From: Tunturiibacter empetritectus | GTDB taxonomy: Bacteria; Acidobacteriota; Terriglobia; Terriglobales; Acidobacteriaceae | DNA length: 64,000 nt | Direction of reading: 5' to 3' | NCBI RefSeq assembly: GCF_014201375.1 | Contig: NZ_JACHDZ010000010.1 | Location: forward strand, 1-64,000 | Part shown: piece after piece, positions 1 through 8,396 of the stretch | How the letters are laid out: every line of letters starts with the position of its first letter | Numbering within the stretch: position 1 is the stretch's first letter | Notes under the pieces: generated by a model | What the model was told of the DNA's origin: nothing | Seen by the model: only the letters and a program-made list of their open reading frames with translations | The model's database searches: none | Translations under genes and position numbers: made by a program

Positions 1-442
1 TCCAGTCCTACCAGGCGAGCTGCCTACATACAGAGAACCATGGGGAAGGCGAGGAGATGGGCCGAACGATGAGCATCGGTGTTGCATCTGCTCTTGTCAT
101 TCTTCCTCCTGCTTGTGGGATGGCTCTTCTAGTTTCTGAGCTGGCTTTTGCTACTCGCACCGTGAGGAACGCCATTGAACAGGGCAGCTCCCTTCCGGTT
201 TGCCTTTCTATCTGCGTTCAGCGTGCCTCGCTCAAGACACCCCCGCCCTTCGGACGCACGCTCTCCTTCCCAGAACCCGCTGCGCGCCTCTCAAGAGGTG
301 CGGACTCCTGCCCCAAAGCAAGTTTGGGTCCCCTTCCGCAGATTCTATCCAGTCGCCGAGGGAGTGGGTCGCGACGGCACACCCGTTGGGCAAGCATGTA
401 CCGCATCCAGCGGACAAACCAAAAGAAATGGAGCCAAACACC
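1..442. other. Leader region upstream of ssb, no convincing gene
   Basis: Several overlapping open frames cross this stretch on both strands, but none keeps one plausible protein character. The frame opening at 57 begins with a hydrophobic segment after a GAGGAG-like sequence, then turns into a Ser/Pro/Arg-rich translation that runs through ssb in the wrong frame. I see no terminator, repeat or RNA gene. It may hold the ssb promoter and the truncated end of an upstream unit outside the window. Confidence 0.4.
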
Positions 443-814
443 ATGTTCAACAAAGTCATCCTCATCGGCCGCCTCGGACAGAACGCAGAAGCCAAAACCG
501 CCCAGAACAATAAAGAGTACGTCACCCTCAACATCGCAACTCAGGAGAGCTGGAAGAACGACAAAGGCGAGTACGAAACCCGCACCGAATGGCATCGCGT
601 CTTTGCCTGGAGCAATCTGTCCAAATTCGCCAAAACCCTCCAGAAGGGGCAGCTAGTCACTCTTGAAGGCACTCTGCGTTATCGCGAGATTGAGGATGAC
701 GTCGAGGGCACTAGGTTCAAGCACCGGATCACCGAAGTCCATGCCACCAGCATGAAGCGGCTCTCGAAGATCGAGGCCGCGGATGATCCTTCGGACGGAG
801 CAGACGACGAGTAG
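443..814 (+). CDS. ssb: Single-stranded DNA-binding protein
   Basis: This 123-residue protein has the OB-fold signature of bacterial SSB: MFNKVILIGRLGQNAEAK at the N-terminus, the TEWHRVFAW strand, and the GQLVTLEGTLRYRE strand. The C-terminus is acidic (DDPSDGADDE) but lacks the canonical DIPF tip used to recruit partners, as is common for plasmid or accessory SSBs. It would coat single-stranded DNA during replication or conjugative transfer. The ATG at 443 was chosen because a GGAG lies about 9 bases upstream and the conserved fold begins there; an in-frame ATG at 428 would add five residues. A perfect palindrome follows the stop codon. The family call is firm; the plasmid role is inferred from context. 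Confidence 0.95.
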   Translation: MFNKVILIGRLGQNAEAKTAQNNKEYVTLNIATQESWKNDKGEYETRTEWHRVFAWSNLSKFAKTLQKGQLVTLEGTLRYREIEDDVEGTRFKHRITEVHATSMKRLSKIEAADDPSDGADDE

Positions 815-825
815 TCGTCGGCTAG

Positions 826-853
826 GGTGGATGAGCCGGCCGGCTCATCCACC
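826..853. terminator. Perfect 28-bp palindrome after ssb
   Basis: Two 14-base arms, GGTGGATGAGCCGG and its exact complement, abut with no loop, 11 bases after the ssb stop. The GC-rich stem could end transcription, although no T tract follows, so a protein-binding site is also possible. Confidence 0.5.
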
Positions 854-1083
854 TGTGCAAGCAGTCAACACCGCGGAGCCTCAGAGGATCTGCCAAATGC
901 TAGCCGACATCCACCATCCGGGGTCACCTTGATTGTTTACCGGACCTATGCTGAATCCGATAATCGGATGTTCTGGACTTGCACGATCGTCATTCTGTTG
1001 GTGCACGTGGTCATTTATCTTCCAAGTTGAGACAATGGAATGATACCGTTGCCCATCTGCACTCAGAGGGAATAAAGGCCCTT

Positions 1084-2100
1084 ATGATTACCGCTCGCCA
1101 AATGATCGCTCTTCTCCAAAGCCTGAATGAAGGTGATGATGAGCAGTTCTACGCGATCGCCCTACAGGTTGCGGCGACTGAGGCAAGGCGGGGAAGGATT
1201 GAGGTCGCAACTGAGCTGAAGTCACAGGTCGACTTGGCCAGATCAAAGAAGCACCTTGCACCACGCTTGGAAACAAAAAAAGCAGGTAGCGTCGTATCCT
1301 TCGCGAAACCTCGCGGCGAACTCCAAGGCCTATTCGTCGCAACCTTACCCAAGATCAATCTCGAAAACCTCAGTCTTACTTCGGATGTCGCTGCCCGCCT
1401 TAAGAACTTTGTGCGGCAGCAGAGGCAACGAGAAAAGCTCAGAGAGCATTCGAGAACACCGAAATCAAAGCTGCTGTTGATAGGCCCGCCAGGAAGCGGG
1501 AAGACCTTTACGGCGTCGGCCTTGGCGGGGGAACTGCATTTGCCTCTACATGCGCTTCGGCTTGACGCCATCATAAGTCGGTTCATGGGTGAGACAGCCG
1601 CCAAGCTCCGTCTGATTTTCGATCAGATTGCAATCGAACGCGCAGTGTATCTTTTCGACGAGTTCGACGCGATCGGTGGCAAGCGCACTACCGACAATGA
1701 TGTCGGAGAGATGCGGCGCGTTTTGAACTCTTTCCTCCAGTTCTTGGAGGAGCACAATAGCACCGACAGCCCAATTGTCGCCGCTACGAACCATCCGGAA
1801 TTACTCGATCCAGCGTTACTTCGTCGCTTTGACGATGTAGTTATTTATCCTCTCCCGGGGCCCAAGATTGTCGAAAGTGTCTTGAGAAAACGGACTTCGC
1901 ATCTAGATTCACGTTCAATAGATTGGACGCTTGTTGCAGCAGGTGGACTTGGTCTCAGCCAAGCAGAAGTAGTAAAAGCAGCGGACGAGGTTGTGAGAGA
2001 TGCAATACTCTCTGGCGAATCTGTCCTCAGAGAAGCGGATCTTTTAGGTGCCCTGCATCACCGGAAGCAACTCCTCGGTCTACTCGACTCGGTCAAGTGA
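1084..2100 (+). CDS. ietA: AAA ATPase, IetA-like component of IetAS defence pair
   Basis: A 338-residue AAA ATPase. The N-terminal ~110 residues are helical and charged. The ATPase core carries Walker A GPPGSGKT at about residues 134-141, Walker B YLFDEFDAIGG, and a sensor-like segment IVAATNHPELLDPALLRRFD typical of classical AAA proteins. It lies 52 bases upstream of a large subtilisin-like protease on the same strand. That pairing and these sizes match IetA/IetS, first described as a plasmid stability pair and later shown to protect against phage. The ATG at 1084 follows AAAGG at suitable spacing; the frame is open further upstream to 979 without a better start. The ATPase probably regulates the protease. 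The family is clear; the specific ietA assignment rests on the pairing. Confidence 0.82.
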   Translation: MITARQMIALLQSLNEGDDEQFYAIALQVAATEARRGRIEVATELKSQVDLARSKKHLAPRLETKKAGSVVSFAKPRGELQGLFVATLPKINLENLSLTSDVAARLKNFVRQQRQREKLREHSRTPKSKLLLIGPPGSGKTFTASALAGELHLPLHALRLDAIISRFMGETAAKLRLIFDQIAIERAVYLFDEFDAIGGKRTTDNDVGEMRRVLNSFLQFLEEHNSTDSPIVAATNHPELLDPALLRRFDDVVIYPLPGPKIVESVLRKRTSHLDSRSIDWTLVAAGGLGLSQAEVVKAADEVVRDAILSGESVLREADLLGALHHRKQLLGLLDSVK

Positions 2101-2152
2101 GATAGACTGGCTGCTCCCAAGGTTCAAGTAGTTCAGGAGCAGTAAAGCTACG

Positions 2153-4681
2153 ATGGCCCCTCAAACGACCCCGCCTCCTTCCCATAATCTTCCACATTTT
2201 CGTATAGAGCGTTTTCAACGTGCGTCCAGGTATGCGCCGCCGCCAACTAATCGAGATGCCGACCCTCCTCCCATAGACCGTCAAGTGAGGGGCGCACGTT
2301 TGTCCCGCGAGTTTTCGGCCGCTTATGATGCAGCGCGCCAGCGGGTTGGGGCTCAACTCGCCAATGCAAGGCGAAAGCGCCCCGGCGTTTACGTTGAAGT
2401 TCAAAGCTTACCTGGTCGGCCAATGCCGGAACTTGTCTGGATGACCAAGGGAGTTCGTTTGGGAGCCGTGCGGCCTGCAGCAGAAGAGTCGCAGATAGCT
2501 AGCCTTTTTGTTCCAGATTCGGCCAAAGAATTTTTCGGGGAGAAGCTCCACGCTTACACCAACAAAGAGACCGCTATGGGTAATATTCCGCAGAGGGAAA
2601 AGTTTGAAGCACTAGGAGCAATCCGTCCAGCAAGCGTCTCGTCTTTGTGGACCGACCGAAGAGCACTCACTGAGGATGCGACTAAAGTGTTGTGGTGGGA
2701 ATGCTGGACCTGGAAAGATCAAACTAATGAACTCCACTCGATCGCAGAACAGATCGGGTTTACGATCAGCGACCGGACTTTGACGTTCCCCGACATAACC
2801 ATCGTGCCAATTCACGGAACCAGAGAGCAGCTCCAAGTTCTGATTGACAACACGTCTGCCGTAGAACAACTTCGCTATGCGTCTGATTCACCTGTTTTTT
2901 TCACGACCACAGTTCAGCGTGAACAACTGCCTTGGGTTGATGACCTTGTAGGTCGCTTATCTCTTCACAATGAAGACAGCCCGGCAATCTGCCTTCTAGA
3001 CACGGGAGTTGCCCGGGCACACCCGCTAATTGGAGGTTCACTCGCCGACAGGGACTGCTTAGCCGTTGTCGAGGGCTGGGGTTCTGACGACACAAGTCCA
3101 CTAGGCCATGGCACTAACATGGCCGGCTCCATTTTGTTTTCTGACCTGACACAACCCCTTATCGGATCTGGGGCGGTCGAGATCCCGTTCATCTTAGAAT
3201 CTGTCAAAGTGATTCCGCCACCCGCTTTTCCTCCCAACGGACCAGACACCTATGGCGCAATCACGCAGTCCGGTGTTTCCGAAGCTGAGATCAATGCACC
3301 TCACCGGAAAAGAGCCTTCTGCATGGCAATCACAAACGAAGATGTCTCTGGGGAAGTTCCGTCAAGCTGGAGCGCAGCCCTAGATCAAATCTGCGCCGGG
3401 TCAATGCACGGTGATGATGCGCTTGGGAACGAGCGGAGACTCTTTTTCGTTTCCGCAGGCAACATTCGAGATACCGCTTTACCCGATGAAGTCGAGGTTC
3501 CGGGCGAATTCCCCATTGAGGATCCTGCGCAAAGCTGGAATGCATTATCCGTTGGTGGTTTCACTAACAAATCAGAGATCCACCAAGACGAAACCGACTA
3601 CTTCGAGTGGACCCCCTTTGCAGAAGCCGGAAGTTTAAGCCCGTTCAGTCGCGTCTCGACGGATTGGGAACACTCTCGCACCCCGATCAAACCGGAAATC
3701 GTGTTCGAGGCGGGAAACCGCGCTCTAAGTCCAAATGAGAGTGAACTTCTGTCCGGCCTAAGTTCTCTCTCTCTTCTAACAACTGCGAAGGATTTCCTCG
3801 ACGAGCCGCTAACCACTTTCTGGGCCACCAGCCCGGCTACAGCACAGGCTGCAGGAATGGCAGGCCGACTCATGTCTGCAGATGACGACTGGTGGCCAGA
3901 AACCATTAGGGCTCTTATGGTCCATAGCGCTGCCTGGACGCCGTGGATGAATGCACGAATGGATGAGGCAGCGACAAAAATGGATAAGGCGCAACTAGCC
4001 CGCCACTTCGGTTACGGAGTTCCAAGTCTTGAAAAAGCCATCGCATCCGCACAAAACGACCTTTGCATGATTAGCCAGGCAGAATTGCAACCGTTCTTTC
4101 GGGAAACGACCGAAAAGCATGGCAAGAACGTGACATCAGATCCGAAGCTCTTTGAGCTCCACGTATATGACCTTCCTTGGCCAATTTCTGTTTTGCAGAA
4201 TTTGGGAGCGGAGGACGTTCGTTTGAGGGTCACGCTCTCGTATTTCGTTGAACCGAATTTAGGTGAAATGACGCCGGTGATGCCAAATCGATATCGGTCC
4301 TGCGGCCTCCGCTTTCAGATGAGGCGAGTTGGAGAAACAGAAGCCGATTTCATAATGCGGCTCAACGCTTTGGCAAGAGACGCTGATGCGAATGTCTTAC
4401 CTGCTCAGCCGGATCCAGATTGGCATTTCGGAAATCAAATGATTTCGGCTGGTTCGCTTCACAGCGATGTTTGGACTGGATCCGCGGCATCTCTCGCCCT
4501 TCGAAATAGAATCGCTATAATTCCTGTCGGAGGCTGGTGGAAGGAGCTCAAGAAGGAGAAGAAGTACGGGTCTTCTATCCGCTACTCCCTAATCATTTCA
4601 ATCACGTCAAAGAACAATGAAGCACTGCTATATTCAGAGATCAAGCAGCTCATACAAACTCCAATAGCTGTCGAGGTGTAG
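2153..4681 (+). CDS. ietS: Subtilisin-like serine protease, IetS-like
   Basis: An 842-residue S8-family protease. The catalytic triad can be read directly: Asp283 in CLLDTGVARAHP, His319 in GHGTNMAG and Ser560 in WATSPATAQAAGMAG, with the oxyanion Asn437 in FFVSAGN. The N-terminal ~270 residues and the C-terminal ~250 residues form large extra domains, as in IetS proteins, and no signal peptide is present, so it should act in the cytoplasm. It is downstream of the AAA ATPase gene in an apparent operon. In this family the pair is thought to sense infection and cleave host or phage targets; the substrate is unknown. It ends tail-to-tail with the 4734-5843 gene. Confidence 0.88.
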   Translation: MAPQTTPPPSHNLPHFRIERFQRASRYAPPPTNRDADPPPIDRQVRGARLSREFSAAYDAARQRVGAQLANARRKRPGVYVEVQSLPGRPMPELVWMTKGVRLGAVRPAAEESQIASLFVPDSAKEFFGEKLHAYTNKETAMGNIPQREKFEALGAIRPASVSSLWTDRRALTEDATKVLWWECWTWKDQTNELHSIAEQIGFTISDRTLTFPDITIVPIHGTREQLQVLIDNTSAVEQLRYASDSPVFFTTTVQREQLPWVDDLVGRLSLHNEDSPAICLLDTGVARAHPLIGGSLADRDCLAVVEGWGSDDTSPLGHGTNMAGSILFSDLTQPLIGSGAVEIPFILESVKVIPPPAFPPNGPDTYGAITQSGVSEAEINAPHRKRAFCMAITNEDVSGEVPSSWSAALDQICAGSMHGDDALGNERRLFFVSAGNIRDTALPDEVEVPGEFPIEDPAQSWNALSVGGFTNKSEIHQDETDYFEWTPFAEAGSLSPFSRVSTDWEHSRTPIKPEIVFEAGNRALSPNESELLSGLSSLSLLTTAKDFLDEPLTTFWATSPATAQAAGMAGRLMSADDDWWPETIRALMVHSAAWTPWMNARMDEAATKMDKAQLARHFGYGVPSLEKAIASAQNDLCMISQAELQPFFRETTEKHGKNVTSDPKLFELHVYDLPWPISVLQNLGAEDVRLRVTLSYFVEPNLGEMTPVMPNRYRSCGLRFQMRRVGETEADFIMRLNALARDADANVLPAQPDPDWHFGNQMISAGSLHSDVWTGSAASLALRNRIAIIPVGGWWKELKKEKKYGSSIRYSLIISITSKNNEALLYSEIKQLIQTPIAVEV

Positions 4682-4733
4682 TAGGCCCTAGGAGCAGACT
4701 CGACACTTCATATCCGACGTTTTGGAAATAGGC

Positions 4734-5843
4734 TCAATTGTGTACCATTTGCAATCCCAAGAGCATCGAGGAAAGATCGTGCCTAAATTCCGGTGGGAGC
4801 TTAGCCGCCTCACAAAGATATTCGCACGCTAGAAGTGCATACTTACCGGCACTGAGATTCTGGCTGGCTAGCGTCATCGCATAAGCGGTGGAGCCGTCGC
4901 CAAGATAGGACCACGCGCATTCCCTGAGCAGCAATGGAACCAGACCGAGCGCCAGCGGTGATTCCAGTGTCTCGCGCACCAACTGGACGAAACGTTCCCA
5001 TTCAGGCAAAGTTAAGTCCTCTCGCGGAGACTCAGTGGAGACACGAAGCAATTTCCGGAGCGAGTTAAGTGTCTCGTAGTTCCCCTTCCCCCCGTAGAGG
5101 ACCATCAGAAGTGCTTCCGAAAGCTCCGCTTGAGTTTTAGGAAGCAAATAGCTTGCGAAAATAAGATGAACCACTTCGGAGAGCGATATAGCCATCAGAG
5201 CACACGCATCCAAGACGAGAGCCTTATGTTCAAGTTTGCTCGGGTCTAACTCTCCTCGCAAGCCTCGGAGCAAAGTGATATTTGCCCTCAACGCATCGGC
5301 GGCACTTGTAAACTGCCAAAAATCGACGGTCGAGAATGTGATCATCTTTTCGAGCGGCGGGTACTTAATTCTGAGGTCTAGAAACAGCTCCCACAGATTC
5401 ATCTGCGTTGAGTGAGGTTCCCTTGCATTTAGAAGGTGCGTGGTGCTCGTCGCTTTGATGTAAATTTCAAACTCTTCTTCGGTGAGGAGCATGACGCCCA
5501 GCCGAGCAGCACTGATACGATGATCCGGCTCAATCCGCTCACCGCGCATCACGCAGAGGCCCCTCTCTGCTTTCATTTCGTCCATCAATCCACGCATCCA
5601 AAACGCTCTGGAGATTGGAGATTGATTCTTGAGAGTTTTACAGTCAATTAGAAGTTTGCGGAATGCGACAAAGTCGTCAGGGATCAGACCAAGCACATCT
5701 ACATCTGTAAGCGCGGGTCCCTTTTTCCTACTCCCTGCTCCTGTCGACAAATCAGGTGCAACGACAACCTCAAGCTGCGGAAAATAGCCTTTTGCGACGA
5801 TGTATCTGAGAGAGGTCGCCTTGAGGGCGCGATCATTGATCAT
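4734..5843 (-). CDS. Putative PD-(D/E)XK-type nuclease-like protein, uncharacterised
   Basis: A 369-residue protein I do not recognise as a named family. Its first 110 residues resemble a restriction-endonuclease-like core: a start LRYIVAKGYFPQLEVVV, then TDVDVLGL with a candidate metal ligand Asp49, then LLIDCKTLKNQSPISRA giving Asp67-x-Lys69 (the D/E-x-K pair), and a helix with ERGLCVM. The rest is helical and leucine-rich. The start overlaps the stop of the upstream 433-residue gene as ATGA, so the two are translationally coupled, and an AGGGGA sequence precedes it. Placed next to IetAS it may be a DNA- or RNA-cutting defence effector; this is inference from motif spacing and neighbours. 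Confidence 0.65.
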   Translation of the reverse strand: MINDRALKATSLRYIVAKGYFPQLEVVVAPDLSTGAGSRKKGPALTDVDVLGLIPDDFVAFRKLLIDCKTLKNQSPISRAFWMRGLMDEMKAERGLCVMRGERIEPDHRISAARLGVMLLTEEEFEIYIKATSTTHLLNAREPHSTQMNLWELFLDLRIKYPPLEKMITFSTVDFWQFTSAADALRANITLLRGLRGELDPSKLEHKALVLDACALMAISLSEVVHLIFASYLLPKTQAELSEALLMVLYGGKGNYETLNSLRKLLRVSTESPREDLTLPEWERFVQLVRETLESPLALGLVPLLLRECAWSYLGDGSTAYAMTLASQNLSAGKYALLACEYLCEAAKLPPEFRHDLSSMLLGLQMVHN

Positions 5844-7141
5844 TTGGTAAGTCCCCTCATGAATAGCAGCTCGAGTTGCTCGGATTGCTCTTCTGACAAT
5901 GTGACGGTCTCGGTCTTTCGCATTTCGGCAGATGCAATCGCTGACTCAACGTATTCCTGATTCTGCTGCATAGCTTTGCGTGCATCTTGATCTACTTCGA
6001 GCCCTTTTGAAGCTCCATCGTTAACCAGGTCGTAGGCTATATCGAGGGCTTCTCGATTTTCCGGAGTATCAATGATCTTCAGAATAGAAAATCCACTTCC
6101 GACGTCTTCAAGCATCGCGATTCGTGAGATAGATAGCTGTTTATATTGCTGATTAGCTTCGGTCGTAGCACGACCCAGTTGAAGATCTCGTTGCAGTGTA
6201 TAAAGAACAGCACCCGGACTCCTGATCGCATATGCCTTAGGTAGAAGTTGGCCCTGTCTGACTGCAGCGACAATTGCCATTGCCTTCTCATAAATGTCTC
6301 TCCGGCCCAAAGAAAGGACGCCAGAGGCAGGCGTAGGCGTGAAGATAAAATGGTTCTTGCCCGAGTGTGGGGTCTCGATCGTCGGCGGCTTGACCATACC
6401 GTCCTGTGCTAACCGACGAAGTAATTCGATTTGATCTGGAGCTACGTCGCTCTCACCAAGTTTGGCCTTCTTCTCGATAAGACCTAGCGGCCAACCTTGA
6501 TACTGCCTGATGGACTTCAAGAGAGATGAAATGCTCTTTGAGCCTGTTTTGGCTACCGCATCCGCAAAAATGTCAGCGTTTTCCGAAAAGTACGACGGAT
6601 TGATGAGTATATCTCGCCCGCGGAACCTGCGGGATATAAGAAAGTTACCTTGCGTCCCAATGGAGATGCTCCGTCGAAATAGCGCGTTGTCGCTACCTAG
6701 CTTGTTGCTGAGCGAATCCGACTTTTCTGGCGAGTTGGCTAATCTCTCAACGATCGTGAGTGCAAGAGTTTCGGGCTCATTGAATGCTTTCGACGTCCCC
6801 ACGAACTGACCAAGATCGTTGTACAGCTTCTCGTAGAACGGAACAGTTGGGAGAACGGCGATGATTGTTGTTCCCAGGGTCTGAAGCCGTACGAATTCGA
6901 CCTCTGCTAGGAGCCGAACAACACGTTCAACCGCAAGCTTTGGGATCTTAAGATAATGACTTGCCACGAGCTTCAGCAGTTCGTAATTGATGAGTGGCAA
7001 CCCTTGTATGTGGAGCGCAAGTCGTGCAGCCATCCCCATCTCAGGGAGCGTTTCGAACTCAGGAACTTCCATTGAGCCGAGAGCTGTCTGAATCTCGTTA
7101 CATCGAATAACGGCCTTTGCTGCATCTGTAAATCCTGCCAT
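5840..7141 (-). CDS. Uncharacterised protein coupled to nuclease-like gene
   Basis: A 433-residue soluble protein of unknown family. No P-loop or membrane segment is visible. Residues ~20-120 are helical with a segment LKLVASHYLKIPKLAVERVVRLLAE that could be a winged-helix-like domain, followed by mixed alpha/beta sequence and a charged C-terminal helix. The ATG at 7141 is preceded by GGAGGAAGA at ideal spacing, so it is preferred over an upstream in-frame start at 7198. It is the first gene of a two-gene operon with the nuclease-like gene, overlapping by ATGA. A recognition or regulatory role for the nuclease is the simplest idea, but nothing in the sequence proves it. Confidence 0.7.
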   Translation of the reverse strand: MAGFTDAAKAVIRCNEIQTALGSMEVPEFETLPEMGMAARLALHIQGLPLINYELLKLVASHYLKIPKLAVERVVRLLAEVEFVRLQTLGTTIIAVLPTVPFYEKLYNDLGQFVGTSKAFNEPETLALTIVERLANSPEKSDSLSNKLGSDNALFRRSISIGTQGNFLISRRFRGRDILINPSYFSENADIFADAVAKTGSKSISSLLKSIRQYQGWPLGLIEKKAKLGESDVAPDQIELLRRLAQDGMVKPPTIETPHSGKNHFIFTPTPASGVLSLGRRDIYEKAMAIVAAVRQGQLLPKAYAIRSPGAVLYTLQRDLQLGRATTEANQQYKQLSISRIAMLEDVGSGFSILKIIDTPENREALDIAYDLVNDGASKGLEVDQDARKAMQQNQEYVESAIASAEMRKTETVTLSEEQSEQLELLFMRGLTK

Positions 7142-7331
7142 TCTTCCTCCAGGTTGATCGGCGACGGGTAACACTATCTCACGCAATCGCTGGCACATAG
7201 CATCAATGCTGGACGACGGCAGCTCTTATATGGATCTTGCAATCAAATTCTAGATATCTCCGGTAGTTGGCCGATTGGGGCCGCGTTGGGAAAGCAGTTA
7301 GTCATTGGGAAGTTCCAGCTTATCAGTATCT

Positions 7332-8267
7332 TTAGAAACCTAGATTGTCGTTCACTGCGACAGCAATGTCCTGCTCGGACCCAAGATAACGCTCCGTCGT
7401 CTGAATCGATGAATGACCCAGCAGAAACTTGATCTGTTCCAGATCGCCGCCGTTCTTGCGACAGAGCTTGGCGCAGGTCCGGCGTAAATCATGTGCGCCG
7501 AAGTGTTCGATTCCTATCTGCTTTGCACACTGTTCGACAATCGACCAAATGGCCCAGTCGCCCAACTCGTCGCCTATCAACTTCCCACTCTTGGAAAGCG
7601 GCCGCAGTAAGCGGCCGTCCTCGATCCTGGCCGCTATCATCCAAGCATCGATTCCGTGCTTGACCCAGAGTGGAATTGCCACGGTGCGGACTCGTCCGCC
7701 CTTTCCACAAAGATCGGGCATGACCCATCGGCCCTCGCGCATCTCGATACCGTCAACGTCCAGACTGGCCAGCTCCTGCCGCCGCAGAGCGCAGCCCAGC
7801 AGCAACGCCAAAATTGCGTAGTCCCGCTTGCCCTTGATCTTGGAGCGGTCGGGGACCGTAAGCAGCTCCTTGGCCTGCTCCCGCGTGAGCCAGTTCCCCA
7901 CCCTGGTTCCCTTCTGGGAGAGGTTGGGCACGCCGGCGAGGTTGGCGGCCTCTTCCGCGCCGATGATTCCATTGCGTTGTGCCTCGCCGATCAGCTTGCG
8001 AACGGCAGACAAACGAACGTTCACGGTGGAGGCGCTCAGCTTCTTCTCCAACATGGCGGCACGGTACTCCATCAAAAGTGCACGAGATAACGGCTGCTTT
8101 CGCTCCTCGCACAGCGCGAAGACCTCATCCAGGGCCTTGGCATAGTTGCGTTTGGAATGCTCTGATACAACAGAGTTCAGCACCATCTCCCGCAAAGCCT
8201 GGAATGCCGCAGCGCGGTCGAGCGGAGACGCACCGGCCGAGTGCATTAGAGCGAGCGAGGCGCTCAT
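7332..8267 (-). CDS. Tyrosine recombinase, XerC/XerD-like
   Basis: A 311-residue phage-integrase-type recombinase with all catalytic residues: Arg162 in ALRRQEL, Lys189 in CGKGGRVR, His259 and Arg262 in AHDLRRT, His285 in LGHSSIQTT and the nucleophile Tyr294 in ERYLG. The N-terminal ~125 residues form the SAM-like core-binding domain (SEHSKRNYAKALDEVF). Such enzymes on plasmids resolve multimers or integrate the element or cassettes. The size suits a Xer-type resolvase rather than a phage integrase. No att or dif-like site was identified with confidence, although a 29-bp palindrome sits just upstream at 8325. Confidence 0.9.
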   Translation of the reverse strand: MSASLALMHSAGASPLDRAAAFQALREMVLNSVVSEHSKRNYAKALDEVFALCEERKQPLSRALLMEYRAAMLEKKLSASTVNVRLSAVRKLIGEAQRNGIIGAEEAANLAGVPNLSQKGTRVGNWLTREQAKELLTVPDRSKIKGKRDYAILALLLGCALRRQELASLDVDGIEMREGRWVMPDLCGKGGRVRTVAIPLWVKHGIDAWMIAARIEDGRLLRPLSKSGKLIGDELGDWAIWSIVEQCAKQIGIEHFGAHDLRRTCAKLCRKNGGDLEQIKFLLGHSSIQTTERYLGSEQDIAVAVNDNLGF

Positions 8268-8324
8268 ACCATCCCACCGGTACCGGTACGAACCGTTTCA
8301 TAAGGGCGATGAGTGTTCAAATCC

Positions 8325-8353
8325 CAATTTTGCAGCAGGCTGCTGCAAAATTG
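8325..8353. repeat. 29-bp palindrome, copy 1 (intergenic)
   Basis: Arms CAATTTTGCAGCA and the exact complement flank a 3-base centre GGC. The same palindrome with centre AGC occurs inside the DUF1016 gene at 9144-9172. This copy lies between the recombinase start and the DUF1016 stop, where it could act as a hairpin terminator or recombination site. Confidence 0.85.
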
Positions 8354-8396
8354 ACCGGACCCAGCGATCCCTCGTTCCCCACTAATACGGAACGCT

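Noticed and set aside
57..656. 199-codon open frame before ssb
   Set aside because: It runs through ssb in another frame and is Ser/Pro/Arg-rich after the first 50 codons; no domain is visible.
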